Below, piece after piece: positions 12,113 to 29,571 of a stretch of 64,000 bases of DNA (position 1 is the stretch's first letter; each line of letters begins with the position of its first letter). This stretch comes from Merluccius polli (lineage: Eukaryota; Chordata; Actinopteri; Gadiformes; Merlucciidae), in the NCBI GenBank assembly GCA_030340625.1, contig JAOPHQ010004849.1, positions 62,001 to 126,000 on the forward strand, in the 5' to 3' direction. The position numbers and the translations under genes were made by a program. The notes under the pieces were generated by a model. That model worked only from the letters and a program-made list of their open reading frames with translations. It was not told the origin of the DNA and made no database searches.

Positions 12113-13273
12113 TCAACGGCCGTGCATGCCGAAGATGAGAAAGCTGAAGAACACGGTGACTCCCACCAGAGAGATGGTGGCGGGCGCCGTGAAGAACTGC
12201 CGGTAGTTGATCCGGAAGTACCACACCACCGCCAGGATCACCACGAATACGGGCACCACCAGGCTGCTGGTGCTGAGGGCCACGCCCGCCGCCCGGATTC
12301 CTCCAGAGATCCCCCACCGGACCCCGGGGCCGGCCCCGGGCGAGGAGCTCTCTTCGGGGAGCGCCTCGACCAGCGCCTGGCAAATGTGGCAGTGGATCAC
12401 GCTGTTGTGTGTGATGTTGAGCGACAAGAGAGTCCGTTTTGGGTCCTGCAGCAGCTGCCCTCGGTAGATCAGTTTCACCTGATGCTCCCGGCCGGAGAAG
12501 TATTTGCTGTTGGGAGAGAAATATGGAAAAAAAAAACATGTTAATGGGTAATGGCGAGAAGGCTGTACTACTACACTTGATGAAGTATCGTTTTTTTACC
12601 TTTTCAGTAGACCCACTGTTTCCTGTGGCATCACAACAGCAACTTCCTCTGTGTCATTTAGGAACTTAAAACGGACAGAGATGGTGGTGGTGGTGGTGGT
12701 GATGATGGCGCTGTCGGAGAACATCGAACCAAGCTTGATAACCGTTTTCTCTCCCTCGCCCACCTCATTGTCGTCGTCGTCGTCGTCCTCCTCCTCTTCA
12801 ACCTCGTCGTCCTCATCCACCTCTTCATCGTCGTCCTCCTCCTCCTCCTCATCGTGGGAATGGTGGGCGCAGGTGTGCTGCTGTTTGCTCTGTATGTTCA
12901 TCAGTAGATCCGTCCCAATGTCTGCACCGCCGTCCCCCATCCCCTCACCTTCTCCCGCGTCCGAGCCCGACTCCGCCACCTCCTCCGGCTTGTTCTCCTG
13001 GGAGGCCGGGGGCGTCTGCTGCTCCGGCGCGTCGGAGCTCGGAGGACGACCGCCGCCGCCACCGCCGCCGCCGTAGCCGTCGTGGCCCCCGAGTCCGATG
13101 AGGGACGCGTGGGCGCCCACGGTCAGGATGGTGCCCAGGATGTGGTCTCCCCGGTCCGCCACGTGAGTGGACAGCCACGCCAGGACCATCGCCAGCACCA
13201 GGATCACGACCCCGCCGGCTGCGGTCATCTCGTCTCCCATCCCGTCCAACATGGTCAGTGCACACACTGCCAT
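12113..13273 (-). CDS. tmub2: Transmembrane and ubiquitin-like domain-containing protein 2 (2 coding exons)
   Basis: Coding exons are complement(12600-13273) and complement(12113-12506), joined in phase 2 (AG + C, Ser); together 1068 nt, 355 residues. The start chosen gives MAVCALTML, the same distance from the first membrane segment as in the mammalian short form; MLDGMGDEM is an alternative. In order: an N-terminal membrane segment (VVILVLAMVLAWLSTHV), a Gly-rich run, an unusually long Asp/Glu tract (roughly residues 145-190), the ubiquitin-like domain (starting VRFKFLNDTEEVAV, through LIYRGQLLQDP and IHCHI), and two C-terminal membrane segments around VVWYFRINYRQFFTAP ending FGMHGR. The C-terminal block is nearly identical to TMUB2/TMUB1. 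Family members sit in the ER or nuclear membrane; TMUB1 acts with HRD1-type ER degradation, while the TMUB2 role is less clear. It converges with atxn7l3. A CAG acceptor lies two bases before the ATG, so the 5' UTR is spliced. Confidence 0.93.
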
Positions 13274-13795
13274 TCCTGTCCACAAACTAAAGCCTGTTTG
13301 GTGGACGGACGCACACACACGCACACGCACACACACACTTACATGGTATTCATTTCAGTAAGAGCTGCCAGTTAAAACAGATGAGCTACAGTGGACGGAC
13401 GGACACACACACACACACACACTTGCATGGTATTCATTTCAGTTAAAGCAGATGAGCTGCAGTGTGTCATCCGCAGCACCGCTTAGCTTGCGGTGAGCCG
13501 TTACTCCCCATAATGCGACCCATGCGAGACCACACACACACATACACACACACTCTCTCTCCCCCCCCCCCCACACACACACACCTCCATGTTTATTTAT
13601 CCCCCAAAGGGACGCAGTGTATGGCATAGCTAAGGGGGGCTGGGTGTTAGCAGACCGGCTAGCTAGCTACCCTTATAGCACGACCTTCGGCTGTTTACAA
13701 CCGCGGGTTGTTAAAAACCGCGTCCTAAAAAAGACACATCACGTCCACGCCCGTTATTTGCCGTGGTTGCGGTACGGTACCGTGGGGGTCTTACC

Positions 13796-13925
13796 TGCAA
13801 GTGCAGAGTCAGACCATGTCTAGAGTCATGGCTCTCTCCCTGGTTTCTCTCCTCCCGTGTTTTCCTTTTTGGCCACAGCCCGTTCAACCGCAAACACACT
13901 GTTGACGAGGCGGCGTGACGTCATC
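13796..13925 (-). promoter_or_regulatory. tmub2: tmub2 non-coding first exon and core promoter (CRE)
   Basis: On the minus strand a donor GCAG/GTAAGA lies at 13796, fitting a short 5' UTR exon spliced to the acceptor just before the start codon. Directly upstream is a full cAMP-response element TGACGTCA at 13916-13923, followed by further half sites (GACGTCA near 13934-13940, and two TGACGT-type sites at 13971-13990). The region is CpG-rich and lacks a TATA box. Confidence 0.6.
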
Positions 13926-13991
13926 GCCGGTGAGACGTCACCGCGAACTTCCCGTTTGGGCCACCGTGCGTGATGACGTGATGACGTCTCG

Positions 13992-14038
13992 CCATGCACC
14001 ATGATGCATCATGATGCATGATGCATCATGGTGCATGG
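13992..14038. repeat. 47-bp perfect palindrome upstream of tmub2
   Basis: Two 22-base arms (13992-14013 and 14017-14038) are exact inverse complements around a 3-base ATG loop. The arms are themselves built of ATGATGCATCAT palindromes. The palindrome lies about 70 bp upstream of the CRE cluster of the tmub2 promoter. Confidence 0.95.
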
Positions 14039-14144
14039 TGAACTTTTGTGAATTTAAAAAAATTGCATGCACGCTGATCCGCTGTATGATTTTTGTCCAT
14101 TCGACAGGTGGGTCAACTCTCTTGTTTTGTTTTTGTTTTTATTT

Positions 14145-14357
14145 TGTTTGTTTTTGCAGTAGGCTATAAGTGTGTTACACATAAACTGACCCTTGACTCT
14201 GTTCTGTATAGGCGACAGTAAAATATACGGTTACGCTGCCTAAGAATACAATTGTGTTTTTTCAAAACCCGTGCTTTTCTGACCCCAAGCAAAACTTGTT
14301 TCATCCACCCACCCACCCATCCATCCATTTATCTTATATTTAAACATATGACATGGA

Positions 14358-14392
<35 letters not shown>

Positions 14393-14510
14393 CACTAATA
14401 ACAATAATAATATATTTTATTAACCCTAACCCTATTTTATATAAAATATCTGCCTGACAACAACACAATGTGTATGTGTTTTTTAACCATCATATCATAA
14501 ATAAATGTCT
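14145..14510 (+). repeat. dispersed repeat A, at the 3' end of asb16
   Basis: This copy shares the blocks TTTGTTTTTGCAGT, GGCGACAGTAAAATATACGG, TTACGCTGCCTAAGAATAC, AAAATATCTGC(C/T)TGACAAC and GTGTATGTGTTTTTTAAC with 19128-19366, in the same order and orientation. It is longer because of an AAT microsatellite. A minus-strand AATAAA at 14416-14421 inside it may serve asb16. Confidence 0.85.
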
Positions 14511-14550
14511 CCCCGCTTCAGTGACCTATGACCGCTCAGATGACCCATGT

Positions 14551-17226
14551 TCATCTGAGCGTCCCGTCGTTATGCAGCAGCAGGTAGTCTTGCACGGCGC
14601 TGGGGATGGGCAGTCTGCTGATGGCTGAGTAACACAGGGAGCCCAGGTACCGCCGTATGACGCTTCGACAGAGGTGCTGCAGGGACCTCGGCTGGCCGCT
14701 CATCAGACGCACCAGGTCGAAGAAGGCCTGGTTCTCCTGGAAGAGAGGTGAGGGACAGAATATGAATACTGCAAAGTGAAGGGGTGAAACAGTCCATTTG
14801 AAATGTATTTTATTCTTATTCTTGAAATATTTTATTCTTATTTTTGAAATGTATTTTATTGTTATTTGATATTGTAATATATACTGTTTCATATTATTTA
14901 TATTATATTTATATATTTATAATAAAATAATAATAATACATTGGATTTATTTTGTGCCTTTCAGTGACCCAAGGACGCATACAGAGAGACGCATACTGTC
15001 CTGTACTATCTTCTGTGACACCGTCATTTCCCGTCTAGAGTTAATGAAGTACATCTTTGGTGATGGTGACTTAAGCTCACCTTATATACATCGCTGGAGA
15101 GAGCCTCCATCCATTCACAGGCAGGGATGATGGTGTACGAGTTCAGCAGGACTTCCAACGTGGCGGGGGACGGGACACAGTACTTCAGTACCTTTTTACA
15201 CTGGAGAAACGTTTGGTTGTCTATGTGTGGTGTGTGCAATGGCTTTGTACAAAACCCCCCAAAAATACTTGCTATGCTGTGCAGACATTGCTAGGTCTAA
15301 ATATCACAAATATCACATACAATTATTTTTTTTAGATTTGTTTTGGTATAATTTAAAATGCAGATTCAATAACATGTGTGGCACCAGTGACCATGTTATC
15401 CTCATTCATTCATTCATTCATTCATGCCAGGCCAAACCTTGGGTGAAGTGATGTTTGCTCCGTGATTTAGAAGAGAACGGGCGATCACTTCAGGTTGCTG
15501 CCCTGGGTAATCCTCCACCACCTCAATATGGAGACGGACAACAATTCAATATTGTCCTTTATCGTCTTTGAATGGTATTTATTGTATGAAATGAAGTGAA
15601 GCTATCGACGTTTGATGCCCAGTTTTATAGTCTAAATGAAAAAAAGAAAGTTGTGCCCTTAAAATGATCTAAATATGAGGTCTGAAGAGAGAAAGGAGAA
15701 GTAGTTTATACACTTCAATGTAATGATCCTCAGTTATAGATGGTTTAGAATGCTATTTTGAATTCATAAGCATATTGTGATATATATCCATATTGTGTCC
15801 TATGATGATGCCTCTGTGAAAAGGGTCTATTACTGAAACAACGTTCCACCCACACTATTCACCTGCAGCAGGCAATCCATCGGCGTGTAGCCGACGCAGT
15901 TTTCGATGTCTGCCTTGGCTCCCCACTGCAGAAGGACCTCTGCGATGCGGGCACTGCAGTTGGCGCAGGCGTTGTGCAGCGGCGTGTGCAGCTTCCTGCC
16001 CGCCGTGCAGGGCTCGGCGCCGGCCTCCAGGAGCAGCTGGACGACGCGGAGGTACCGGCCGGCCTCGGCGTGCCGCTCGGCCCCGGAGCAGGCGGCGTTC
16101 AGCGGGGTCTCGCCCTCTCGGTTCTTGGCCAGCACGTTGGCGCCGCGGGCGAGGAAGAGCGCCACGAGATCCTCCAGGCCCTTCCTGGCCGCCAGGTGCA
16201 GCGGGGTCGACTGGGACTCCCTGGTCAACATGTTCACCTCCGCCCCGCTGTCCAGCAGCAGCTCAGAGCACCTGGAGCCACAAAATGGAGTTTATATGGA
16301 GTCAACTGAAGTTCGGGAGAAAATACCACGCCTGTTACTCCACCTACCTACCAATAACCATCCGTATTTAACCCCCCCCCCCCCTATAGCTGTCTCTCGT
16401 GGCATTTATTCATTCACCTCCCCATCTCCTCCCTCCTATCTTACTATCCTGGGCTCCATTCATACATACCAGAGCTCCAATCCAAACTTCACAGACTTCT
16501 CCATCCCCCCAAATACCTGCCCATGACCTACTCCTTTATCAATAAGCTGGCTTAACTGCATACTGTTGACGGCGTGGTCTGTACTCGTGAAAGAGGAATT
16601 TCAACGGTTCACTCTCGCCAACACTTGGTCACTTGTTATTGTGGTTCTCTAACCCCATTGTCCACCACCACTCACTCACTCCAAAGACTGGGCTAAGGCG
16701 GCCAGGTGCAGGGGAGCGCTGCCGTCCGTGGCCGGCAGGTCCTGGGCGGCGCCGTGCGACAGCAGCAGCCGGACGCAGGGAGCGTGCCCCCCCACGCAGG
16801 CATCGTGAAGGGCCGTGTTTCCCCCGGGGTCGGCGTCCACCTCGGCCCCCCGGAACAGCAGCTCTTCCACGCACCCCGCGTGCCCCCGGCTGGCCGCCAG
16901 GCGCAGGGCAGAGGTCTGCTTCACCTTAGAGGTCAGCGTCCACATGCCTGACCAAGGAAAGCACACGCAGGGCAGAACACTGTGAAGAACAATGGGTTTG
17001 TTTCCCCTGGCGGAAAAGAGACACCCTAGGGAGGAGATTGTTAATAAAGGACATAGGTTAACCACACTCTGTTGCAGAGGTTTAAATACAAATCCCTGCA
17101 TCTTACACTTAATACTATGCACTATAAACACAAACCTTGTTTCCCTTTGAATCAGTAATCTCAAACTGGGATTATCCTTCAGTCATTCAATTTGACTAAC
17201 TAACAATGACTTACAATGACTCTACT

Positions 17227-17290
<64 letters not shown>

Positions 17291-17310
17291 TAGTAGTAGT
17301 GGTAGTAGTG

Positions 17311-17356
<46 letters not shown>

Positions 17357-17406
17357 TAGTAGTAGTGGTAGTAGTGGTAGTAGTAGTAGTGGTAGTAGTT
17401 GTAGTG

Positions 17407-17437
<31 letters not shown>

Positions 17438-17636
17438 TAGTAGTGGTAGTAGTGGTAGTGGTAGTAGTGGTAGTATAAGTAGTAGTATAGTAGTAGTAGT
17501 AGTGGTAGTATAGTAGTAGTAGTATAGTAGTAGGAGTATAGTAATAGTAGTAGTAGTAGTAGTAGTAGTATAGTAGTAGTAGTAATGTAGTAGTAGTAGT
17601 AGTAGTAGTATAGTAGTAGTAGTAGAAGTATAGTAA

Positions 17637-17669
<33 letters not shown>

Positions 17670-17746
17670 AAGTATAGTAATAGTAGTAGTAGTAGTAGTA
17701 TAGTAGTAGTAGAAGTATAGTAATAGTAGTAGTAGTAGTACTAGTA

Positions 17747-17782
<36 letters not shown>

Positions 17783-17862
17783 AAGTATAGTAATAGTAGT
17801 AGAAGTATAGTAGTAGTAGTATAGTAGTAGTAGTAGTAGTAGTAGTAGTAGAAGTATAGTAA

Positions 17863-17897
<35 letters not shown>

Positions 17898-18286
17898 TAG
17901 TAGTAGTAGTAGTAGAAGTATAGTAGTAGTAGTATAGTAGTAGTAGTAGTAGTAGTAGTAGAAGTATAGTAATAGTAGTAGTAGAAGTATAGTAGTAGTA
18001 GTATAGTAGTAGTAGTAGTAGTAGTAGTAGAAGTATAGTAATAGTAGTAGTAGTAGTAGTAGTAGTAGAAGTATAGTAGTAGTAGTATAGTAGTAGTAGT
18101 AGTAGTAGTAGTAGAAGTATAGTAATAGTAGTAGTAGAAGTATAGTAGTAGTAGTATAGTAGTAGTAGTAGTAGTAGTAGAAGTATAGCAATAGTAGTAG
18201 TAGTAGTAGTAGTAGTAGTATAGTAGTAGTAGTAGAAGAATAGTAGTAGTAGTATAGTAGTAGTAGTAGTAGTAGAAGTATAGTAA

Positions 18287-18337
<51 letters not shown>

Positions 18338-19046
18338 AAGTATAGTAGTAGTAGTAGTAGTAGAAGTATAGTAGTAGTAGTATAGTAGTAGTAGTAGTAG
18401 TAGTAGTAGAAGTATAGTAATAGTAGTAGTAGTAGTAGTAGTAGAAATATAGTAATAGTAGTAGTAGAAGTATAGTAGTAGTAGTATAGTAGTAGTAGTA
18501 GTAGTAGTAGTAGAAGTATAGTAATAGTAGTAGTAGTAGTAGTAGTATAGTAGTAGTAGTAGTAGTAGAAGTATAGTAATAGTAGTAGTAGTAGTAGTAG
18601 TATAGTAGTAGTAGTAGTAGAAGTATAGTAGTAGTAGTAGTATAGTAGTAGTAGCAGTATTAGTAGTAGTAGGTAATGCACCATGTACTATACACACCCA
18701 TCTCTGGTGTCCACATCATCTCCTCATGCACCGTCTCCATCAGGGCGTTCACCAGCGAGGGGTCCTTCAGCACCGCGTACACACCCCTCATGTCCCCACA
18801 CATGAACGTGTTGTGGATGGCCGTGTCTCTGCAACGCACCGGGGGAGGGGGCGCCCGGACCTCCTGCAGCCTCCTCTGTCTGGGGGCAGCGGGAGGAGGA
18901 GGCCTGGGGGCCCGGGCCAGAGGGGCCCTGGTCATGGCTCTCCTCTCAGCCAGCGCTCGCCGAGCGTCCTCCCACTCCTGGTGCTCCTGCTCCAGTCTCA
19001 TGGAGCGGAGGGAGGTGGTGGTGAAGGGGAACGTGTCCTTTGACAT
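14551..19046 (-). CDS. asb16: Ankyrin repeat and SOCS box protein 16 (6 exons)
   Basis: ASB proteins are substrate receptors of Cullin5-Elongin B/C ubiquitin ligases: the ankyrin repeats bind a target and the C-terminal SOCS box binds Elongin B/C and Cul5. The substrate of ASB16 is not known to me. Exons on the complement: 18698-19046, 16680-16947, 15863-16271, 15438-15521, 15081-15200, 14551-14736; 1416 nt in total, 471 residues (human about 450). Every junction phase agrees. It starts MSKDTFPFTT (human MARETFPFT), has a Pro/Arg-rich linker, then ankyrin repeats with clear TPLHLAARKG, ETPLNAACSGA, HTPLHNACAN and YTPMDCLLQ motifs, and ends with a SOCS-box region (LQHLCRSVIRRYLG, then LPIPSAVQDYLLL). 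Exon 5 may alternatively start at 15191 (three residues shorter), which aligns better with human but has a weak acceptor. Intron 1 is mostly a TAG array. It is divergent from hrob. Confidence 0.92.
15523..15810 (-). mobile_element. degraded hAT-type MITE, inverted relative of the 23.15-kb element
   Basis: In asb16 intron 3, the block TTTAGAATGCTATTTTGAAT then TCATAAGCATATTGTGATAT (15747-15786) is the inverse complement of the interior of the element at 23150-23424. The left part CAATTCAATATTGTCC matches its right end. The terminal TAGGGCTG is lost on the side abutting asb16 exon 4. Confidence 0.65.
17227..18672. repeat. 1.45-kb TAG/CTA trinucleotide array in asb16 intron 1
   Basis: It is almost unbroken TAG (CTA on the asb16 sense strand). 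The first ~240 bp carry TGG interruptions. From about 17,470 onward there are regular interruptions TATAG and GAAGTATAGTAATAG recurring roughly every 60-100 bp, which gives a higher-order pattern. It fills about 80% of the 1.75-kb intron and ends 26 bases from the exon 1 donor. Confidence 0.97.
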
Positions 19047-19127
19047 TCAGTCACTACACGGGTTGATGGGAAATGGAAATTATATAATAACAATAACAAC
19101 AATAACAATAATAATAATAATAATGTT

Positions 19128-19366
19128 TTTTTTTGTTTTTGCAGTGCGCTACATATAAGTGTTACACATATAAACTTGAACCTATGCTGTTTTGTATAGG
19201 CGACAGTAAAATATACGGTTACGCTGCCTAAGAATACCATCCATTTATCAAATACTTAAACAATAATAATAATAATATATTTTTTTAAATGTAAAATATC
19301 TGCTTGACAACAACACGATGTGTATGTGTTTTTTAACACCATCATCTATATCATGAGTAAATGTCT
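19128..19366 (+). repeat. dispersed repeat B, upstream of asb16
   Basis: This is the second copy of the repeat at 14145-14510, same orientation, lying about 80 bp upstream of the asb16 start codon. The shared blocks include GGCGACAGTAAAATATACGG and GTGTATGTGTTTTTTAAC. Confidence 0.85.
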
Positions 19367-19398
19367 ACTCATGATATTAATAATAATAATAATAATAA

Positions 19399-19429
<31 letters not shown>

Positions 19430-19462
19430 AAGAAGAAGAGAAGAAGAAGAAGAAGAAGAAGA

Positions 19463-19568
19463 ATGTTGTTACAACTGGAACAGTGTTATTAAAATGAAAC
19501 AGTAACACAGGTCACTTTTTCCAGTTTATTATTAGTTGAATTATTATGACCTTTAGTTCCCTCTTGGA

Positions 19569-19635
<67 letters not shown>

Positions 19636-19738
19636 TTGTTACAACTGGAACAGTGTCATTAAAATGAAACAGTAACACAGGTCACTTTTTCCAGTTTATT
19701 ATTAGTTGAATTATTATGACCTTTAGTTCCCTCTTGGA

Positions 19739-19769
<31 letters not shown>

Positions 19770-19868
19770 TTACAACTGGAACAGTGTTATTAAAATGAAA
19801 CAGTAACACAGGTCACTTTTTCCAGTTTATTATTAGTTGAATTATTATGACCTTTAGTTCCCTCTTGG
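19463..19868 (+). repeat. tandem triplication of a ~105-bp unit separated by AAT microsatellites
   Basis: Three near-identical units start at 19463, 19633 and 19768, each reading ATGTT(GTT)ACAACTGGAACAG and ending CTTTAGTTCCCTCTTGG. AAT runs separate units 1/2 and 2/3; an AAG run precedes unit 1. Unit 1 and unit 3 share GTGTTATT where unit 2 has GTGTCATT. Confidence 0.95.
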
Positions 19869-20359
19869 TTAATGAGGTTTCATTGAGTTTGAAGCGCCTT
19901 TAAAGAAAGAAAAGTTATAAGTATAAGTAGCCGACAGACAGTTTAAAGAGGAAGAGGATGAAAAGTGAAGAGGCAAAAACAGCCAATGTGAAACTGAACA
20001 AGGACAGAAACAAAAGAGAAAGTGCAATGTAACGAGAAACTAAGGCTTATCTTCGTTTAAGATAACATATGTTTCAACGCGCAACACGCAGCTGTCACTC
20101 ACCTGTCTTGGAGAAGCTGTCACTCACACAGACACAGACTAAACACACCTTAAAGTGCAAATCCTCCAGGTCTGCTCCCCAAGTGGACCCGGTTTAATGA
20201 CCTCCCTGGTCAAAATGGTCTTGCACCAGTCCAGTATTTATTATTAGATACGCGTGCAAGCGGAGACGCCGACGCTGTCTTGTTCAGAGGCGGCCACCGG
20301 ATGGCGCTGCTGCTGCTGTTGTTGTTGTTGTCGTCCCAGGCTCCCGGTGGGGGCCGACG

Positions 20360-20580
20360 CGGTGACGTCAGCCTGGGCTGGGCGGAACATAGGGGGCGGA
20401 ACCCGGAAGCGCACTCTGGTTTAACGCTGCATACGTAGGCACGTCGTGACGTCATCCGACATAGAGGGGGGCGCCAAGGCTGAAGTTTTCGAAACGCGTC
20501 TCTGGTTTATGGGTCCGTATCCTTCTTCTTGTTGCTGCTGTTGTTGTTGTCGTTGTCGTCAAGTAAGACAGCGGACCGGT
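20360..20580 (+). promoter_or_regulatory. hrob: hrob promoter region with two CRE sites
   Basis: This is CpG-rich sequence just upstream of the hrob start codon. Two full TGACGTCA elements lie at 20363-20370 and 20447-20454, with an ETS-like CCGGAAG at 20403-20409 and a TTCGAAACGCG segment near 20490. Because asb16 runs the other way, this may work as a shared bidirectional control region. Confidence 0.5.
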
Positions 20581-20670
20581 ATTAATGTTGTATGATTACC
20601 AATGGATTACTTTAATTCCCTGCCGCCGTGGACAAGGATTAGATGAGACTTCCGTCACAAAATCCCAGCA

Positions 20671-27624
<6,954 letters not shown>

Positions 27625-28464
27625 CTCCCAGCCTTCATTTCATTGTCTCTCGAGTTCAGCCATCCTCGTCCGGATGTGGAACACTACTTTTGTTTTTCTG
27701 CTTTCTTTTGTACTGTAAAGAGAAAAAGTATATCTGACTGAGGTGTTATTTGTGTGGGTGTAAAATATAATTGTTGTAGACAGTGTGGTATAAATCAGTT
27801 GTTGACACACACACACATGCTGTCATTCATTTAAATAGCTAATGCCTTTACATCCTTGTTAATGACAGAAGCACTTTTCATCTTGCACTGCATTCAAAGA
27901 GTCATTTTGAATACGATGAGCCCGCCTCATTCGCCCTGATTGCTGTGCTCATATTTTTTCTTTCATGAATGTGGCCTTGTAAATACTGGTCAATGGTATG
28001 ATTTCAACACTTACACAACGCTTTGTAGTACAAATACTGTAGTTCAAATACTGCTATATTTCCGTTCCCTTGGCCTCCCACTGCATGGGATGAGCCGTGG
28101 CTCAGCTTGTTCACCGTGTATTAGGAGTGTGGCGGGGATGACTCTTGTTTACAATGATCAGCCCGGCGCTCGATAATGGACCACCTCGGCTTACACGATG
28201 TTCGTGGAGAGCGGACCCTCTGGAGGGAGGGACAGTGGATCTGTACTGAGGCCTTTAAATTACATCGGTTTGTTGGGTTGGATGAACTGAACACACACAT
28301 GAACATAAAAGGAAAGGTGGTGTGGAGTTGAAATAGGCATAATATGCAGATTACCAGCATATGTCCCTGAACTCCAAGCAAGTGCAACCAGCAATTATAT
28401 TAGCAAATACTTTGCGTGCTCCAAACAAAATTCATTGGATGTGTTTTTGAAATTTCACCCCAAT

Positions 28465-28512
<48 letters not shown>

Positions 28513-28804
28513 TGTTTCTTGGTCAAAGTTACTTTTTTAGCTGTCGGCTTGTTATTTGCATCTAGTTGACTTATGGACCTACGATCGAGGAGGACCATTG
28601 CTCTTTTTTTGCTGGCAGATGAAGAGGGACGTACATATTGGGTTAAACAAAGTCTATTAAATTGCTTCAATAACAAAAAATCCTGACTGATGATTAGTTG
28701 AAGGTGTGCCCTCCTCGACACTTGGAAAAAAAACATCAGTTATAAGCCAATGAAGCCACTGTTGCTCTCCTGTAGGCCTCGCCGCACTGCGGTTCACTTC
28801 CCCA

Positions 28805-28818
28805 CCAGCAGGTGGCAG
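28805..28818 (+). promoter_or_regulatory. CTCF-like binding motif
   Basis: CCAGCAGGTGGCAG fits the CTCF core CCASYAGRKGGCRS at every position. It lies 1.2 kb after the hrob stop, between the housekeeping block and asic2. A motif match alone does not show occupancy. Confidence 0.45.
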
Positions 28819-29402
28819 CAGCTCTCCTGGTCGTCGCCACTAACCTGTACTGTTCGTACAGATTAGTTTCTCAGTGTTTACCTCGGACCTCGCTAATCGT
28901 TTGCCACCAAGATTATTATAATTAAATAACTGAAATGATTAATCATCAGTGGCTTAGCTCTTAGTTACTGTTCTCAGCACACCAGAATAATGAATCCTTA
29001 TGAAGTGGTTTCTATAGGGTGTCAGTATTGCGCTGGCTGGTTATTTTTTTAATGACTCATTAAATAATTAGCAACCAGCAGTAGTGTGTTGTATTTGCAT
29101 GGCACAGAGCATGTGAGATGGCCCTTCAAAGCAATGTCAGCTGCAGTGTATGCAGTGAGGGAACTACTAAAGAAGCAGTAAAATACTAATTTCCAAAAGT
29201 AACGTGTTAAACATTGCATAACAGCACACAACAGCACACTATATATATAATACTCATGGTAGCAACTCGCAAAGCGTTCAAGATGCTGTCAAAAAATGAT
29301 GAAGTGCAATTAGCACACAACTAACGGATCACAGCCACTAATCCATGACAAACCGGCCATTACCACTGAAGTGGAAAAGGATAGATTTTCTTAATTAACA
29401 TC

Positions 29403-29457
<55 letters not shown>

Positions 29458-29571
29458 AAATATCCAACAGCGTGTATATTAGCACTATGCATGACATGAA
29501 CATTAATTATAATTATCCTGCAAGCATGTATTCATATTGTTTTTGTACGTTACAAGCACGGACCAATACTA

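Larger units (their letters stand above)
19047..20400. other. intergenic region between asb16 and hrob, repeats and asb16 upstream
   Basis: It holds dispersed repeat copy B (19128-19366), AAT and AAG microsatellites, and a tandem triplication of a ~105-bp unit (19463-19868). From about 19870 to 20200 is unique AT-rich sequence that probably contains the asb16 5' region. I could not place the asb16 start site. Confidence 0.5.

Noticed and set aside
12122..13375. Plus-strand frames opposite tmub2, including a polyserine frame
   Set aside because: They are antisense shadows of the tmub2 exons; the minus strand gives the conserved protein and consistent splicing.
14416..14436. TTAACCCTAACCCTA, telomere-like repeat
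   Set aside because: Only two units within dispersed repeat A; too short for an interstitial telomeric array.
15906..16526. 206-codon plus-strand frame
   Set aside because: It lies antisense to asb16 exon 3, whose minus-strand translation has clear ankyrin repeats.
17200..18697. Open frames of 494, 326 and 318 codons on the minus strand rich in Tyr, Leu and Thr
   Set aside because: They are translations of the TAG array in asb16 intron 1. The minus strand of a TAG repeat has no stop codons, so length means nothing.
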